DNA from: Lactarius indigo
Taxonomy: Eukaryota > Basidiomycota > Agaricomycetes > Russulales > Russulaceae
Direction: 5' to 3'
Assembly: GCA_025766275.1 (NCBI GenBank)
Contig: JAFKAC010000024.1
Location: 248,001 to 312,000, forward strand
Length of the DNA: 64,000 nucleotides
The position numbers and the translations under genes were made by a program. Positions 11,497-22,658 of the stretch are shown here, piece after piece. The notes under the pieces are model-generated. The model ran no database searches and was not told the origin of the DNA. It was given only the letters and a program-made list of their open reading frames with translations. The stretch's first letter is position 1, and each line of letters opens with the position of its first letter.

Positions 11497-13119
11497 TCAT
11501 ACTTCTTCATGGCATTCGGTGGTTTCACCGCGTGGGACAGCTGCTTGAAGCCGAAACAACTCATCTTCAGTGATGAAGGTTTCGGGCTCACTGGTGTCGG
11601 GATTGATAAGGGTGTACATTGGCGGAGGTGCTGGTTGAGTTGTTGCTGGATCGTCGTCGAGAGTTCCCTGTACGGGCACAGGGAATCGTTGCAATGTCTG
11701 GTGCAGTTCTTCAGCAGTGATAAGGCTGTCGTCCTCATGCTGCATGGTGGTACTGTTGATGGTTGCAGTTCCAACGGCTGTGGTGTCGTTGGCGGAGTCG
11801 GGGTTGACATGCGTGGTGGAGGAGTCATTGACAAGGGTAGAGAGGAGTGCGAGCTGTTCATTGCGTCGAGTGGGAGTCATGGAAGGAGTGGGTGATGGGG
11901 ACTCATCGTGGTGAGAGGTCGTCCTTATATGCGTTTCTCTGTCAGGGTTAGAATGTTTGAATTCCCGAATGGCTTCATCGGCAAATATGTCATCCCTATC
12001 TATCCATTGATTGTCTGAGTCAGGATACCCCTTCCATTTCACAAGGTATTGGAGCCGTCGTTTTCTGCCGAATCGCCAAGAGTCTAGAATCTTCTCGACC
12101 TCATATTCTTCTTTGTTATCAACCAAATCAGGTGGTGGGCGCTGATAATTTGGTCCGTGCGTGGGCGTTTCACGATAAGGTGTGAGAAGATCTATGTGGA
12201 AGACATCATGGATGCTCCACTGTGTGGGAAGTTTGAGGTGATAGTTGACAGGGGACATCACCTGGATGACCTTAAATGGTCCATGCCTTTTGGCAGCTAG
12301 TTTTGCGGTTGGCTGGTGCGTGCGTAAGTGGCGTCCTTTGAGCCACACGAGGTCTCCTTCTTTGAACTTGGGTGTATCTTTATGTTTGACCCATGACCTT
12401 TGTGCCCGGAGCATACAGGAGAGGGCGCGCTGTCACGCTTGTTTGAACTGGTCCAACCTTAGCAACACCTGTGGGAAAGGGGAAGGCCTATTGGTCCAAT
12501 CAGCGTGAGGGTTGAACCCTGATAAGAGGAAAAAGGGGGACTCCTGCATGGTTTCGTTAGGCCAGTTGTTATGCGTGAATTCTGCCATGGGCAGGTAATG
12601 AACCCAGTCATCTTGTCATTCATTTACCCAGAAACGGAGATATTGTTCCAGCCACTGGTTTGTTCGTTCTGATTGGCCATCGGTTCTAGGGTGATAAGCG
12701 GTCAAGATATTTTGGCTGATGCCAAGGATCTTGCATATCTCCTGCATGAACTTGGATGCGAAGCAGGGATCTCGATCACTGATAACACGCGAGGGGAGTC
12801 CAAATCGTGGGAAAACATGGGAAACGTACAGGGCGGCCGTTCCTTCAGCCGTTATTTCTTCATTGCAGGGGATGAAAACGGCCGCTTTAGTACAATCATG
12901 ATCTGTTATCATTAGGATGGAGTCATAACCACAAGAGATGGGGAGTTTGGTAATAAAGTCCACTGCAATGGTCTCAAATGGCAGGGCCTCTGGTTTAGGA
13001 TAAATGGGTTGCAAGGGTGCCTTGATGGGATGGAGGTTGACTTTGTGTCGCTGGCACTCTGCGCAGCCTTTGACGTAGTCCATAATGTTACGATTTTCCT
13101 TGGACTCGTTCTTTCTCAT
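11497..13119 (-). pseudogene. gypsy integrase and chromodomain (Pol C-terminus)
   Basis: Read from 13119 downward, this encodes the zinc-binding end (KGCAECQRHK), the integrase core with its three acidic residues (AVDFITKLP, VISDRDPCF, GQSERTNQ), an SH3-like DNA-binding segment (FKEGDLVWLKGRHLRT, GPFKVIQV) and a chromodomain (EVEKILDSWRFGRKRRLQYL, VKWKGYPDSDNQW). The chromodomain places it among the chromoviruses, which target modified histones. Two in-frame stops lie between the core and the C-terminal part, near 12615 and 12428. The second looks like CGA to TGA. The C-terminal tail is acidic and Thr-rich and ends at 11497. Upstream domains are absent, so it is defective. Confidence 0.88.
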
Positions 13120-13773
13120 GCCTCTATTCCCTTCCCGATACTATACGAGCCCTGTACGATTACACGGACTTTACGATTACTCGGTTCCTATTGTGCCCCC
13201 TACTTATCGGCGTTCCCTTCTGATAAAGCTTGACATGTGCTAGTTTCCAACTTGTTCCCAATCACGCGCGACCCCGCGTGATCCGCCCTTATCCCTGTTA
13301 TATCCATGCCTTGTTCCCTTTATGCCCATCCTTTTATTCCTTAACCTAGCGATGGCGCCATCTATTTGTAGTGACCATACAGCGTAGCCTCTATTTAACC
13401 CTAGTCATACCTAGCTTGTACAGTAGACTAGACTTCTTGTGTAATACTACACTTGTCTAACGCGGACACCTTCGCACTTTCCCCTGTCTCAAGAATCCTT
13501 TATCTCTGCTAGACCTTTGAGTCTTAGCCTTCCTCTACGATCCAAGTGATTCATATCCTTGTGATCCTTGTGCATCATCTTACTGAAGCCGAGCCTCAGA
13601 GCTTGTGCTACCGCGTTGTGACTGACTTGGTACAGGTCGTACCTTATGCCTCTGTAGTGGCGTAACACAGAAGACCTTAGGAGTCCTTCCACTCAGTGGG
13701 GATCCGACTCAGAGTCCTTTGCCTCAGGCAGGATCTGTTACAGAATGACACACACCCCCGCAGAGGCGTGACA
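13120..13773. repeat. LTR-like remnant
   Basis: Non-coding. Its right end (CAGGATCTGTTACA at 13726-13742 and the following 30 bp) matches 21895-21950, which suggests an LTR end plus primer-site leader of another retroelement family in plus orientation. The sequence is broken at 13773 by the young copia insertion and continues at 20151. Its left edge is not defined. Confidence 0.4.
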
Positions 13774-14398
13774 TGATGAACAGCACACATAGATAGCTTA
13801 CTCACAGAGGGACAAAGTGTTCTGTGGTGAGACAAGCTGGGTGGCTGGAAGCAGCAACAGGGAAATCTAGCAAGGTAAAGCAAAGTGTCTGGCACACAAG
13901 CAGTGAGAACTGATGTTGTTACATTGGAGAGAAGGGAGCTTACCTGGCACACAAGCAGTGAGAACTGATGTGGACCAGGAGCGTACATGGTACTCTACTT
14001 ATACACTTTCTGGTAGTGACACTGTACAAGGGATGTAACACTAAGTCACGCAGTACAAGGAGGTATTGTTCTACAAACGGACAAAGGAGTGGACGTTCTG
14101 AGAACAAGGAGAGAAAGAATAAGGAGAGTCCAGAAGCAAATGATATCATAGTGACATCATAATAAAGATAAAGCTAAGTACGGAACAAAGGAAAGTACAA
14201 AGGCGTTATACAATGCAGAGTCCGGATGTATGATGTCATTAGAAGTACAGTGATGTCATATGTGACGCAATGATAAGTCCAGATTGTACAGATCAAACAG
14301 TATCTAATCTACAAGTCCTGTATATCTAATCTAAAGCAGTCCATGCTGCAAGTCCGGTCCGTACGAGCCGCTAAGTGCGCAAGGGTCACTTATCAACA
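13774..14398 (-). repeat. 3' LTR of copia copy 1
   Basis: 625 bp, TG..CA ends (TGATGAACAG..TTATCAACA on plus). One mismatch to the 5' LTR. Confidence 0.96.
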
Positions 14399-14412
14399 TC
14401 TCCCCGTGATCT
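14399..14412 (-). other. polypurine tract of copia copy 1
   Basis: On the minus strand GATCACGGGGAGA directly precedes the 3' LTR, the expected site of plus-strand DNA priming. The same tract adjoins the 3' LTR in the other two copies. Confidence 0.7.
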
Positions 14413-14417
14413 ACAAT

Positions 14418-17400
14418 CTAAGTACACATAAGTCCCATGTCATTGTTGTGCTTCTGTAGCAGGATACGCGGTAGTGACTTTGTGAAGCCATCCGCAACCA
14501 TATCCACAGTAGGAGTTCTAATGAGGGTGATGGTCCCCTTTTCGATGTACTCCCGGATGACATGATGCCGTATGGCAATGTGCTTAGACCGTCTCCCAGT
14601 GACAGGGTTCAGAGCCAAGTCAATGGCACCCTTATTGTCACCATGAAGTGGGATGGGGTCGTCGACCTTGTACCCGAGTTCCGTGAGGAAGCTCTGATAC
14701 CACGCAGCTTGGTTAGCCGCGTCGGTCATGGCCATGTATTCCGCTTCCGTTGTGTTTTGGGCAACAGTCTTTTGCTTGCGCGAAGACCAGCTTATTGCAC
14801 CGTTAGCTAGTAGGAACACATAACCAGAGGTGGAGTGGCGGTCGTCAGTCTGATCAGCCAGACTGGAATCAGTGTAGCCATGAAGGCCATCGCCATTGGC
14901 GCCATCATAGACAATACGCATATCCATAGTTCCTACTAAGTAGGATAGGACATACTGCGCAAGTCGCAGATGTTGTGGTGAAGGATTCGCTGCGTACTGC
15001 GCCAGACGTGACACAGCGAAGGAGATATCTGGCCTAGTGCCAATCTGCACATAAAGCAGACTCCCAATCAAGGACTGGTAGTGGGAAATATCTGAGGCAG
15101 TTGCCTGCGACGTATATTTAACCAGGTGCTCGTCAGCACCAGCAGGCAAGGGTGTGTTGTGTGGTGTGGCATCAGACATGCCAAAGCGTTCAAGGACATC
15201 CTTGATGTAGCCAGACTGATCTATTTCAATGCGTCTAAGGGAGCGGTCGCGCACAATGCGCATACCAAGATAAGACTCTATCTCCCCGAGATCTGTCATT
15301 TCATAGCGTTCAGACAAGTCTGACTTAAGACGCTTAATTCCACTCAACGAGGGACCCAGTATAGTGATGTCGTCAACGTAGACAATAACGAAGAGTGGAT
15401 CATACCCCTCCCGTTGAGGCATCACATATATGCCAGCATCAGCAAACGTCCGCTTAAAGCCGAGTGCAGTGAGCACTCCATGGAATTGCAAGTTCCATGC
15501 GCGGGAGGCCTGTTTGAGACCATAGATCGCCTTAACTAGGCGACACACCTTCGTCTCAGAGCCAGTGACAGTGAAACCTTGTGGCTGCTCCATGTATATC
15601 TCCTCGTCAAGCACACCATTGAGAAAAGCAGACTTAACATCCATCTGATGGATGTGCCAGTCCTCCAGCGCGGCCAACGCCAGAAGTAAACGTAGCGACT
15701 CAAATCGTGCGACGGGAGAGAAGGTTTCATCAAAATCTACGCCAGGGATCTGCGTGAATCCCTTAGCCACCAGGCGAGCTCTGTAGCGGCCATCCGCTTT
15801 GAGCTTAAAGACCCATTTGGATTTTACTGCCTTGCGATTAGGCGGGAGATCCACTAACTCCCAAGTCCCATTCTTAGCTAGGGCGTCCATTTCATACTGA
15901 CACGCCTTAGTCCACTCATCTGCAGCTGCAGACCGCATGGCCTCTGCATAAGTTGCAGGGTCTCGGCCTACAAAGGCAGCAGCCAATAACTCCGCATACC
16001 CCAGACGCCTGCCGCGCCATGCCGCATTGTCCGCGTTGAAGTAACGCGGATTAGGGACAGGGGCACGAGCACTGCGCCTTGGTGCATTGTCCATCTCGCG
16101 CAACAGCTGACTACGCTGTGCACGATCCTCAAATCCCCCAGGCATTTCTGGTGAGGGAGGAGGGACATGGCGCATAATGCGCGTTGCACTAGGACGCGGC
16201 GGGGGTGAAGTGGGAGTGGCTTGCTCACGCTTAGGTGTGGTTGGCGGAGCTGGCAGAGCAGGTGGTGGTGTGGTGGGGCGTGGTTGGACTTGTGGAGGGT
16301 CTAGGAGCTTTTCAACATCCTCCTCCTCACTACTACTGGAGTGTGCAGGGGAGGGGGTTCGCATTGGTGGTAACGCCGGCGGGTGAGGCACGGCAGTCAC
16401 TGTTGTGCTAGGCACGACTGGTGGTGAAGGTGTGGGGTGTGTCTCAACACCCTGGAGGGACGGGAAGCTACTCTCGTCGAATGTCACATCCCTGGACACT
16501 CGGACGGAGCGGGTTGAGCGGTCCCAGAGCTTATAGCCCTTAGATTCAGGCTCAAACCCGATAAGCGTGACCTCAATGGCCTTCGCATCCAATTTGCGAC
16601 GCTTATCAGCGGGTACGTGCATGTACCCCTTGCATCCAAAGACGCGAAGATGTGAGACATCGGGCACTTTGCCAGAGTGCCAGAGCTCATAAGGAGTGCG
16701 CCATTTAAGCCCACGGACTGGAGAGCGGTTATAGATGTGCACAGCTGCGCACACTGCATGCTCCCAGAAGCCTTTAGACATGCCAGCTGTGTGGAGCATG
16801 GACATTGCCTTATCCATAATGGTGCGGTTAAACCGCTCGGCTTTCCCGTTGGACTGTGGTGAACCCGGCATCGTGAGGTGATGCTCTATCCCTTTCTGCT
16901 TAAGAATGTCCTGCGTGACACTCGACGTGTATTCGCCACCGCGGTCAGAGTGCAGAGCGCGCAGTTTATGGCCAGATTGGGTTTCACCCCAGGCCAAATA
17001 CATTTGCAGCGACTTAGCAAACTGGTCCTTCGACTTAAGGAAGTGTACCACAGTGAACTTAGTGTGGTTGTCTATGAAGGTGGCAGTGTAGGTCGAGCCT
17101 TGCAAGGACTGAGTCTGCATAGGACCGGCGAGGTCACTGTGCACGATCTCAAATTGACGAGTTGTCCTCTTGTTGGAGGACGCAGAAAAGGGTTGGCGAG
17201 TGGATTTACCCATCTCGCACCCACGGCAGACTGTGTGGGTCGTGGTAGAGCTATCTATGTCCATGCCAGTAGTGGCAGAGGGACCATGCGCTTTCAGCAC
17301 CGCAGAGGAGATGTGTCCCATGCGTTGATGCCAGATATCAAGTGTGGCAGCACTTGATTTTGTGTGGGCATTGAGGCCGACGCTGGCTGCGTCCAACCAG

Positions 17401-18740
17401 TAAAGGTTGTCCTCAAGGTAGCCTTTAGCCACACACTTTTGGTTGACAGATATTTTAAATGAGCCACTGTCAAAGGCAATTTCAGCACCCTTTTGTGCTA
17501 GGGCGCGCGTCGACAGGAAGCGCGTCTTCACCTGTGGTAGGTGTAGCACATTGCTGAGGGTGATAGAAATTCCCTGGCTCGTAGTGAAGACGACAGACCC
17601 GACACCCACTTGGTCTATAGTGGACTTATCACCCAGGCGTACAGTGCCTTTAGTTGGGGTGTAGTCCTTGAAGTCAGACCGATGTGGGGTGATGTGGTGT
17701 GTGGCACCACTGTCCATCATCCAACGCACACGTGAGGCAGCATACAAGGCAACACCAATCGATTCAGAAGCCCAGTCTATGGCGGGCTCTTCGACCTCCT
17801 TAATGGAGGCGGTGGTAGGTACAAGAATATGACTATTTGCGGCCTTGTTGCCTGCCTTCTCCTTCTCCTTTGCGTCAGCCTCATCCTTCTTTTTCTTCCT
17901 GCAGTCAGGCTTGATATGGCCCTTTTTGTTGCAATAGTGGCAAGTTAGACCAGAGTGGTCCTTCTTGCCCTTCTTGCCCGTCGGCTTGACGGGGGCCACT
18001 TTGTTGAGGGAGGAGCCAGAGGGCCCAGAGCGGCGAGCCTCTTCCGACACTATGCGCGCAATTATTTCAGCATGCTTGAGTGTGGAGGGGGCCCCACTGG
18101 CGAGGATAGTAGAGGCCAACACCTCATAAGAGGGCGGCAGCGCATGGAGGAGAATGAGGCAGTATTGGACGTCAGAGACACCCATCTGCGCGTTGGAAAG
18201 AGCAACCCTAAGCTCATTGAGCTTGGCCAGCTGAGCGGCCATGGGTGCGGAGTCGTCGAGGCGGGCTTGTGTTATCTGAATCCACAAATTAAAGATGGTG
18301 GTGCTGCCCGAAGCACCTCCATATACGTCCTTGAGCTTGGCCCACTTGTCCTTAAAGGTGGGATAGGCAGTGTTATCTGCCACAAGCGAGTAGACATCTG
18401 GTTTGAGGTAGAGGCGGAGGTACGCCTTGGAACGACGCTGGACAGAATCCCACTCATCGGTAGTGATACCAGATGGGGGTGTATCCAGAGTGAACACATC
18501 CTCAGCTTCATGCAGCGTGAGGATGGCTTCAATGGTGCCAGACCATTCGTTCCAACCAGTGCCATCAAACTGTTCAAGGCGGATGCCAGAGGGCATGCCA
18601 AACGTCGCACCATACGCGGCAGATACGCGTGTGGAGGGTGTGGATCCAGAGGGAGGAGGGAGTGAGCCTCCTGCAGAGCCACCGGTGGGGCTGGGAGGAG
18701 CACCAGCACCAGCAGCAGGGGTAGAAGATGAACCAGACAT
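14418..18740 (-). CDS. copia Gag-Pol polyprotein, intact (copy 1)
   Basis: A single open frame of 1440 residues, start at 18740. The order of domains is Ty1/copia: Gag (about 50-230), CCHC zinc knuckle (267-280), aspartic protease (MMDSGATHH, catalytic Asp343), GAG-pre-integrase (LDIWHQRMGHIS, from 467), integrase with D536, D599 and E635, a Pro/Ser-rich linker (about 770-880), reverse transcriptase with YVDD at 1121-1124, and RNase H (TEAEYMA near 1331, HGDNKGAIDLA). All catalytic residues are present, so it should make the proteins for reverse transcription and integration inside a virus-like particle. It differs from the copy at 25143-29465 at about 20 residues (for example KKKKDEAD against KRKKDEAD). 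Integrase sits before reverse transcriptase, which excludes a gypsy assignment. Gag and Pol are in one frame with no frameshift. Confidence 0.97.
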   Translation of the reverse strand: MSGSSSTPAAGAGAPPSPTGGSAGGSLPPPSGSTPSTRVSAAYGATFGMPSGIRLEQFDGTGWNEWSGTIEAILTLHEAEDVFTLDTPPSGITTDEWDSVQRRSKAYLRLYLKPDVYSLVADNTAYPTFKDKWAKLKDVYGGASGSTTIFNLWIQITQARLDDSAPMAAQLAKLNELRVALSNAQMGVSDVQYCLILLHALPPSYEVLASTILASGAPSTLKHAEIIARIVSEEARRSGPSGSSLNKVAPVKPTGKKGKKDHSGLTCHYCNKKGHIKPDCRKKKKDEADAKEKEKAGNKAANSHILVPTTASIKEVEEPAIDWASESIGVALYAASRVRWMMDSGATHHITPHRSDFKDYTPTKGTVRLGDKSTIDQVGVGSVVFTTSQGISITLSNVLHLPQVKTRFLSTRALAQKGAEIAFDSGSFKISVNQKCVAKGYLEDNLYWLDAASVGLNAHTKSSAATLDIWHQRMGHISSAVLKAHGPSATTGMDIDSSTTTHTVCRGCEMGKSTRQPFSASSNKRTTRQFEIVHSDLAGPMQTQSLQGSTYTATFIDNHTKFTVVHFLKSKDQFAKSLQMYLAWGETQSGHKLRALHSDRGGEYTSSVTQDILKQKGIEHHLTMPGSPQSNGKAERFNRTIMDKAMSMLHTAGMSKGFWEHAVCAAVHIYNRSPVRGLKWRTPYELWHSGKVPDVSHLRVFGCKGYMHVPADKRRKLDAKAIEVTLIGFEPESKGYKLWDRSTRSVRVSRDVTFDESSFPSLQGVETHPTPSPPVVPSTTVTAVPHPPALPPMRTPSPAHSSSSEEEDVEKLLDPPQVQPRPTTPPPALPAPPTTPKREQATPTSPPPRPSATRIMRHVPPPSPEMPGGFEDRAQRSQLLREMDNAPRRSARAPVPNPRYFNADNAAWRGRRLGYAELLAAAFVGRDPATYAEAMRSAAADEWTKACQYEMDALAKNGTWELVDLPPNRKAVKSKWVFKLKADGRYRARLVAKGFTQIPGVDFDETFSPVARFESLRLLLALAALEDWHIHQMDVKSAFLNGVLDEEIYMEQPQGFTVTGSETKVCRLVKAIYGLKQASRAWNLQFHGVLTALGFKRTFADAGIYVMPQREGYDPLFVIVYVDDITILGPSLSGIKRLKSDLSERYEMTDLGEIESYLGMRIVRDRSLRRIEIDQSGYIKDVLERFGMSDATPHNTPLPAGADEHLVKYTSQATASDISHYQSLIGSLLYVQIGTRPDISFAVSRLAQYAANPSPQHLRLAQYVLSYLVGTMDMRIVYDGANGDGLHGYTDSSLADQTDDRHSTSGYVFLLANGAISWSSRKQKTVAQNTTEAEYMAMTDAANQAAWYQSFLTELGYKVDDPIPLHGDNKGAIDLALNPVTGRRSKHIAIRHHVIREYIEKGTITLIRTPTVDMVADGFTKSLPRILLQKHNNDMGLMCT

Positions 18741-19500
18741 TGGGATGATTTATCTATCGCCGAGGAGCAGTCAGCGATAGTGCTTCATAGTTGCAAGACA
18801 GAGATAGAGGGGGATACCACTCCTGTCTGTGATTCTGTAAGGCCAGAACGCTAACGCGTCCTGCCTCCTGATAGTATGCCAGTGATACAAGGGCTAGGCC
18901 CAGGTTGGGAGAGTCCCTTTGCCATACCATGAGCTAGCTGCCAGCCAGGATGTGTCTAAGACACAGCTCAAATGGTTTGCGTCAGGGGGAAGGTGAAGGG
19001 ATTGCTTTCAGAGCCCAAGGCTGTCTACCTCAGCCTTCTCGGCCTGTTGGTTGCCTCATCGCCACAAGTGGCTTTACTGAATCCTTTCCCATTGCCGCTA
19101 CAAGGCAGGTATCTGGTTGCAGAACACCATAAGGTGAACACCCCCCAGAGCCTGAACCAGGTTTTACACTCCCATGGTGAGGAGATCCTGCGCCCAGTGT
19201 GGAGCACCAGAGACAGCTGGCGCTAAGCTCCACAATACACAGCCCAGTGGGCCATGCACGCCTGGATATTTTGAAGTTAAGGGGCTACCAGACCCAGTCT
19301 CCTTGCGCATAGCGCAGGGGCTAGGAAAACAGTAGGGGTGAAGGTAGGACTACTGGGCAGTACATACACAGGAGGTTCCTCAGCAGAGACAAGTGGCGCC
19401 CCACTGCTCTCTGCCTTGGGCAAGGCTGGTAAGGCCCCAGACAGACCTTAGCCTGGTGTGTCCTCCTAGGAAGACAGTGACCAGCCAAGTGGAGTGGCTA
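18741..19500 (-). other. untranslated leader of copia copy 1
   Basis: About 760 bp lie between the primer site and the Gag start. It holds small upstream frames (one of 67 codons at 19030-19233 is shared with copy 2), but the two copies are nearly identical by descent, so this is no evidence for coding. It probably carries packaging and dimerisation signals. Confidence 0.5.
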
Positions 19501-19520
19501 GGGCACCAGGGCCCATAACC
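19501..19520 (-). other. primer-binding site, tRNA-iMet anticodon half
   Basis: Plus strand GGGCACCAGGGCCCATAACC abuts the 5' LTR. It reads like the anticodon stem-loop of initiator tRNA-Met (..GGGCYCATAACC.., CAU anticodon). Priming by the 5' half of a cleaved initiator tRNA is known for Drosophila copia and yeast Ty5. Confidence 0.85.
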
Positions 19521-20145
19521 TGATGAACAGCACACATAGATAGCTTACTCACAGAGGGACAAAGTGTTCTGTGGTGAGACAAGCTGGGTGGCTGGAAGCA
19601 GCAACAGGGAAATCTAGCAAGGTAAAGCAAAGTGTCTGGCACACAAGCAGTGAGAACTGATGTTGTTACATTGGAGAGAAGGGAGCTTACCTGGCACACA
19701 AGCAGTGAGAACTGATGTGGACCAGGAGCGTACATGGTACTCTACTTATACACTTTCTGGTAGTGACACTGTACAAGGGATGTAACACTAAGTCACGCAG
19801 TACAAGGAGGTATTGTTCTACAAACGGACAAAGGAGTGGACGTTCTGAGAACAAGGAGAGAAAGAATAAGGAGAGTCCAGAAGCAAATGATATCATAGTG
19901 ACATCATAATAAAGATAAAGCTAAGTACGGAACAAAGGAAAGTACAAAGGCATTATACAATGCAGAGTCCGGATGTATGATGTCATTAGAAGTACAGTGA
20001 TGTCATATGTGACGCAATGATAAGTCCAGATTGTACAGATCAAACAGTATCTAATCTACAAGTCCTGTATATCTAATCTAAAGCAGTCCATGCTGCAAGT
20101 CCGGTCCGTACGAGCCGCTAAGTGCGCAAGGGTCACTTATCAACA
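19521..20145 (-). repeat. 5' LTR of copia copy 1
   Basis: 625 bp. It contains a direct repeat forming a 55-nt GT..AG intron-like segment on the minus strand (19636-19690). Confidence 0.96.
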
Positions 20146-20150
20146 TGACA

Positions 20151-20683
20151 AGTGTCTACCTAGTGCTTGCAAGCATCTAGCATAAGCCTTCATGCCATAC
20201 ATCTCAGATGTGTCTAGCTAAGTCGAGTCGCCTATATGTATAAGCTCAAGTCGAGCTAACGTCGTGACGGCATAACATCTGACCAGAAATCCAAATAGGA
20301 CATATACAAGTACTCCAATCATCACATTCTGGTGAGCATTATTGTGCTGCACAGCCTGCACATGCAGGTGGTGTCAATGATTTATGATACCCTTGCACTC
20401 AGAGCCAACTATCGACCTTATGGCATGCATCAAGAATAGCACATCCTGTAATACCTGCCTTAGTTAACGTTAATGTATTAAAACACGCAATGTGATTCAC
20501 AAAGAGACCAAATAAATCTGAGATTGACATTCACAAAGATGACCAAATAAATTGCACTGCAAATGATCACAAACACGAGCACACAAACTCAAGCTGACAT
20601 GACCACAAATGACCTTCTGGTGATGAGATCTATGAGACCTCAAAGGAGATGGTCGTGTTTATATAGCTAATAAACACTTTGTT
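20151..20683. other. no gene seen; AT-rich flank of nested elements
   Basis: It continues the sequence interrupted by copia copy 1. I find no long frame, repeat or RNA gene here. Confidence 0.4.
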
Positions 20684-21383
20684 AGACTGGGTGCCTTCCC
20701 CCCAAAAAGCCCAGTGATGATTATGAACCGATCAACCATCACGCTCATGCCACTGCCATGCAACTTGCCACACTCCATTCATTCACTTCCGACTACACCC
20801 TTTCACACCAGCCTGACCTGCTAGTCAGTGACTCCCTATGCCCTGCATGCAAGGTGGCCAACTCATTCACCCACCAAATACACCACTGCCCCCTGTATGC
20901 ACAGCAACGTTGAGCCACCTTCGGCTTCTACCTCCATGACCACATCACAGCACTTTGCATATTCAATGTGCTGGAACACCAACTTTGCCTTTTTCTCCAG
21001 AAATCACTCACTGCCTATACCCCCCAGCGCCCTCATCAACCAGGATGAAGGAGCTCTCCAACCTCAACTGCTGCCCTGTGCTTAGCACAGCCCTGTAAGT
21101 GCTACCCCCTTTGTGCTCCATGCCCTATCAGGGTCTCTTTGTGCTTCAGCACCCCCACCTTACCTAACTATACTTTATGAACCTGACTTGTTTCCTCTGG
21201 GAGGTGACACCTGGCTGAGTTACTTTTCTTGGCTATTTAATCTTCTTGCCCGCATGTGAGTCTTGGCTTACTCAATTACTTTACAATATTTCTCTCGCTA
21301 TCCACGTTTGAAGACCAGCCTTGTATTATGTACTGCCCCAGAATAAAATTGATTCAAAAAAAAAAAAAAAGACTGGGTGCCTT
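20684..21383 (+). mobile_element. 5'-truncated LINE with poly-A tail and 14-bp target duplication
   Basis: The insertion (20698-21369) ends in GAATAAAATTGATTC and a 15-bp A run (21356-21370). It is flanked by the direct repeat AGACTGGGTGCCTT (20684-20697 and 21370-21383), the mark of target-primed reverse transcription. One frame encodes SDSLCPACKVANSFTHQIHH then CPLYAQQR and a stop, which resembles the Cys/His motif near the C-terminus of LINE reverse transcriptases. Further stops show decay. No full-length copy is in the window. Confidence 0.8.
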
Positions 21384-21479
21384 TGCCTCTCTTGAGTGAC
21401 CTGCTTATTTTGACACTTGTTTCAACATATTTTGGAAGGGGTTGCTCCACTAACTGATTACTCCACTGAGGGCACTCCT

Positions 21480-21912
21480 ATATTTGCACACTTTGTGTTC
21501 AACATACCTCTTCCCACAGCTGGCTCAGCTTAGTTGTACTGTCATGAACGTCCCCCATTTCTTCTTCTTTCATTCTACTTACGTCTCAAGTGGTGCTAGC
21601 ATTGTTCTGCTGGCATTATTCTGCTGACATTGTCACGCTGGCAATATTCTGCTGGCATTACCTCACTGGCATCCTATTGCCTTGCTGGCATCGCCAAGCA
21701 CTACCTATATACACCTCCTAGCATACCCTGTATTTCCTTAGCTTTGGCTTCATCAATATACTGTCTAGTTCCCTCAGCATTTTCCTCTCAGCTCCACCAC
21801 AGCCCTCTTCTCAATAGCCTTGCTGCCTTGAGCTGTATCAAGGAGCACTCACAGACTTAGGTGCCGTTCTGCTCAGCAGCGGACCAACTCAGTATCCTTT
21901 GCCTAAGGCAGG
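21480..21912 (+). repeat. LTR-like remnant related to 13120-13773
   Basis: Its end GGCAGGACCTGTTACA and the next 40 bp match the right end of the remnant at 13.7 kb. A TATATA motif (near 21706) lies about 200 bp upstream of this end. The left boundary and duplication are not visible. Confidence 0.35.
21599..21687 (+). repeat. 14-bp tandem repeat, five imperfect units
   Basis: Units such as GCATTGTTCTGCTG and GCATTATTCTGCTG recur with a 14-bp period at 21599-21668, followed by an irregular unit. It lies inside the LTR-like remnant. Confidence 0.7.
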
Positions 21913-22148
21913 ACCTGTTACAGATCAGACGCACGCCCCAGCAGTGGCATGACATGTACTGTCAAACAATGCTTGACTGCCAACCATGTTCTCCTCTTCT
22001 TGACAGTATTGGTAGGTATTCACTTTTTGCATTTGCTTTTTTGACAAAAGTGGTGGAAGGCTGCAGGCTGAACTAGTCATCTAACTCCCCCTCTCCTCAA
22101 AGAAAATGAACACCCAGTGTGCAGAAACCGTTGTATTACATCTCATGG
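21913..22148. other. no gene seen; retroelement leader remnant
   Basis: Follows the LTR-like end and shares about 35 bp with 13743-13773. Beyond that nothing is recognised before the solo LTR at 22149. Confidence 0.3.
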
Positions 22149-22658
22149 TGTTATGCCCCACCAGCGTTAGTCTGACTTGGACTTCTGAATAGGCATAATC
22201 AACTTAGCGGATGATAGGCAAATGGGGATCACGTGTCAACCCAACGCGAGCTGAACAGGGGCACTGCAGGCACACACTGCAGCAAAGGTAAAGAAGTACT
22301 ATCCCTTGGTGGATAGAAGCGGAGGCACTCTTAGTCGGAGACTAAGGCAAACAAGAGACGAGTCAAGATGGTGGATTGAAGAAGACCAAGATGGAGAATC
22401 CTGGTCTTCCAAGACAACTACTTATACAGATACATGCGGGCTTTAAAGCACCACTATAATACGAAGAGACCAGTAGCATAACTAGCTCGAACCCTAGTAC
22501 AGCTATCCTAGGAATGAGTCATACATGAGTTACAATCACATGTGAACTACTATGCTGACTGATACAATGTAAGAGTCCATGACTAATACTGCTGTCAGGC
22601 CATAGTCATAATTGGCCATGAGTCATCCACTAGTCATAATAAAGTCCGTACTGTAACA
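22149..22658. mobile_element. solo gypsy LTR
   Basis: This 510-bp segment starts TGTTATGCCCCACC and ends CTGTAACA. It is flanked by CATGG on both sides (22144-22148 and 22659-22663). It matches the LTR at 10168-10675. No internal region remains, as expected after LTR-LTR recombination. Confidence 0.92.

Larger units (their letters stand above)
10168..13119 (-). mobile_element. partial Ty3/gypsy chromovirus
   Basis: A minus-strand gypsy element inserted into or recombined with the old copia. It keeps the 3' LTR, a purine-rich tract (AAAAGGGGGTGA, 10676-10687 read on minus), an accessory ORF, and the integrase plus chromodomain end of pol. Protease, reverse transcriptase, gag and the 5' LTR are missing beyond 13119. 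The same LTR family occurs as a solo LTR at 22149-22658. Confidence 0.85.
13774..20145 (-). mobile_element. full-length young Ty1/copia element (copy 1)
   Basis: This 6372-bp element has LTRs of 625 bp at 13774-14398 and 19521-20145 that differ at one position (14205 G against 19952 A). It is flanked by the 5-bp duplication TGACA (13769-13773 and 20146-20150). It has an intact polyprotein, a primer site and a polypurine tract. It is inverted relative to the copy at 23735-30110. Near identity of the LTRs means recent insertion. Confidence 0.97.

Noticed and set aside
19030..19233. 67-codon frame in the copia leader, identical in both young copies (also 24648-24851)
   Set aside because: The two copies are nearly identical by recent descent, so conservation says nothing about coding; no known domain.
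21599..21687. Short regular repeats considered as a CRISPR array
   Set aside because: Period is 14 bp without unique spacers, in a eukaryotic genome; a simple minisatellite.
10168..22658. Reading the LTRs at 10168 and 22149 as the two ends of one nested gypsy element
   Set aside because: The LTR at 22149-22658 has its own CATGG duplication on both sides, so it is an independent solo LTR.
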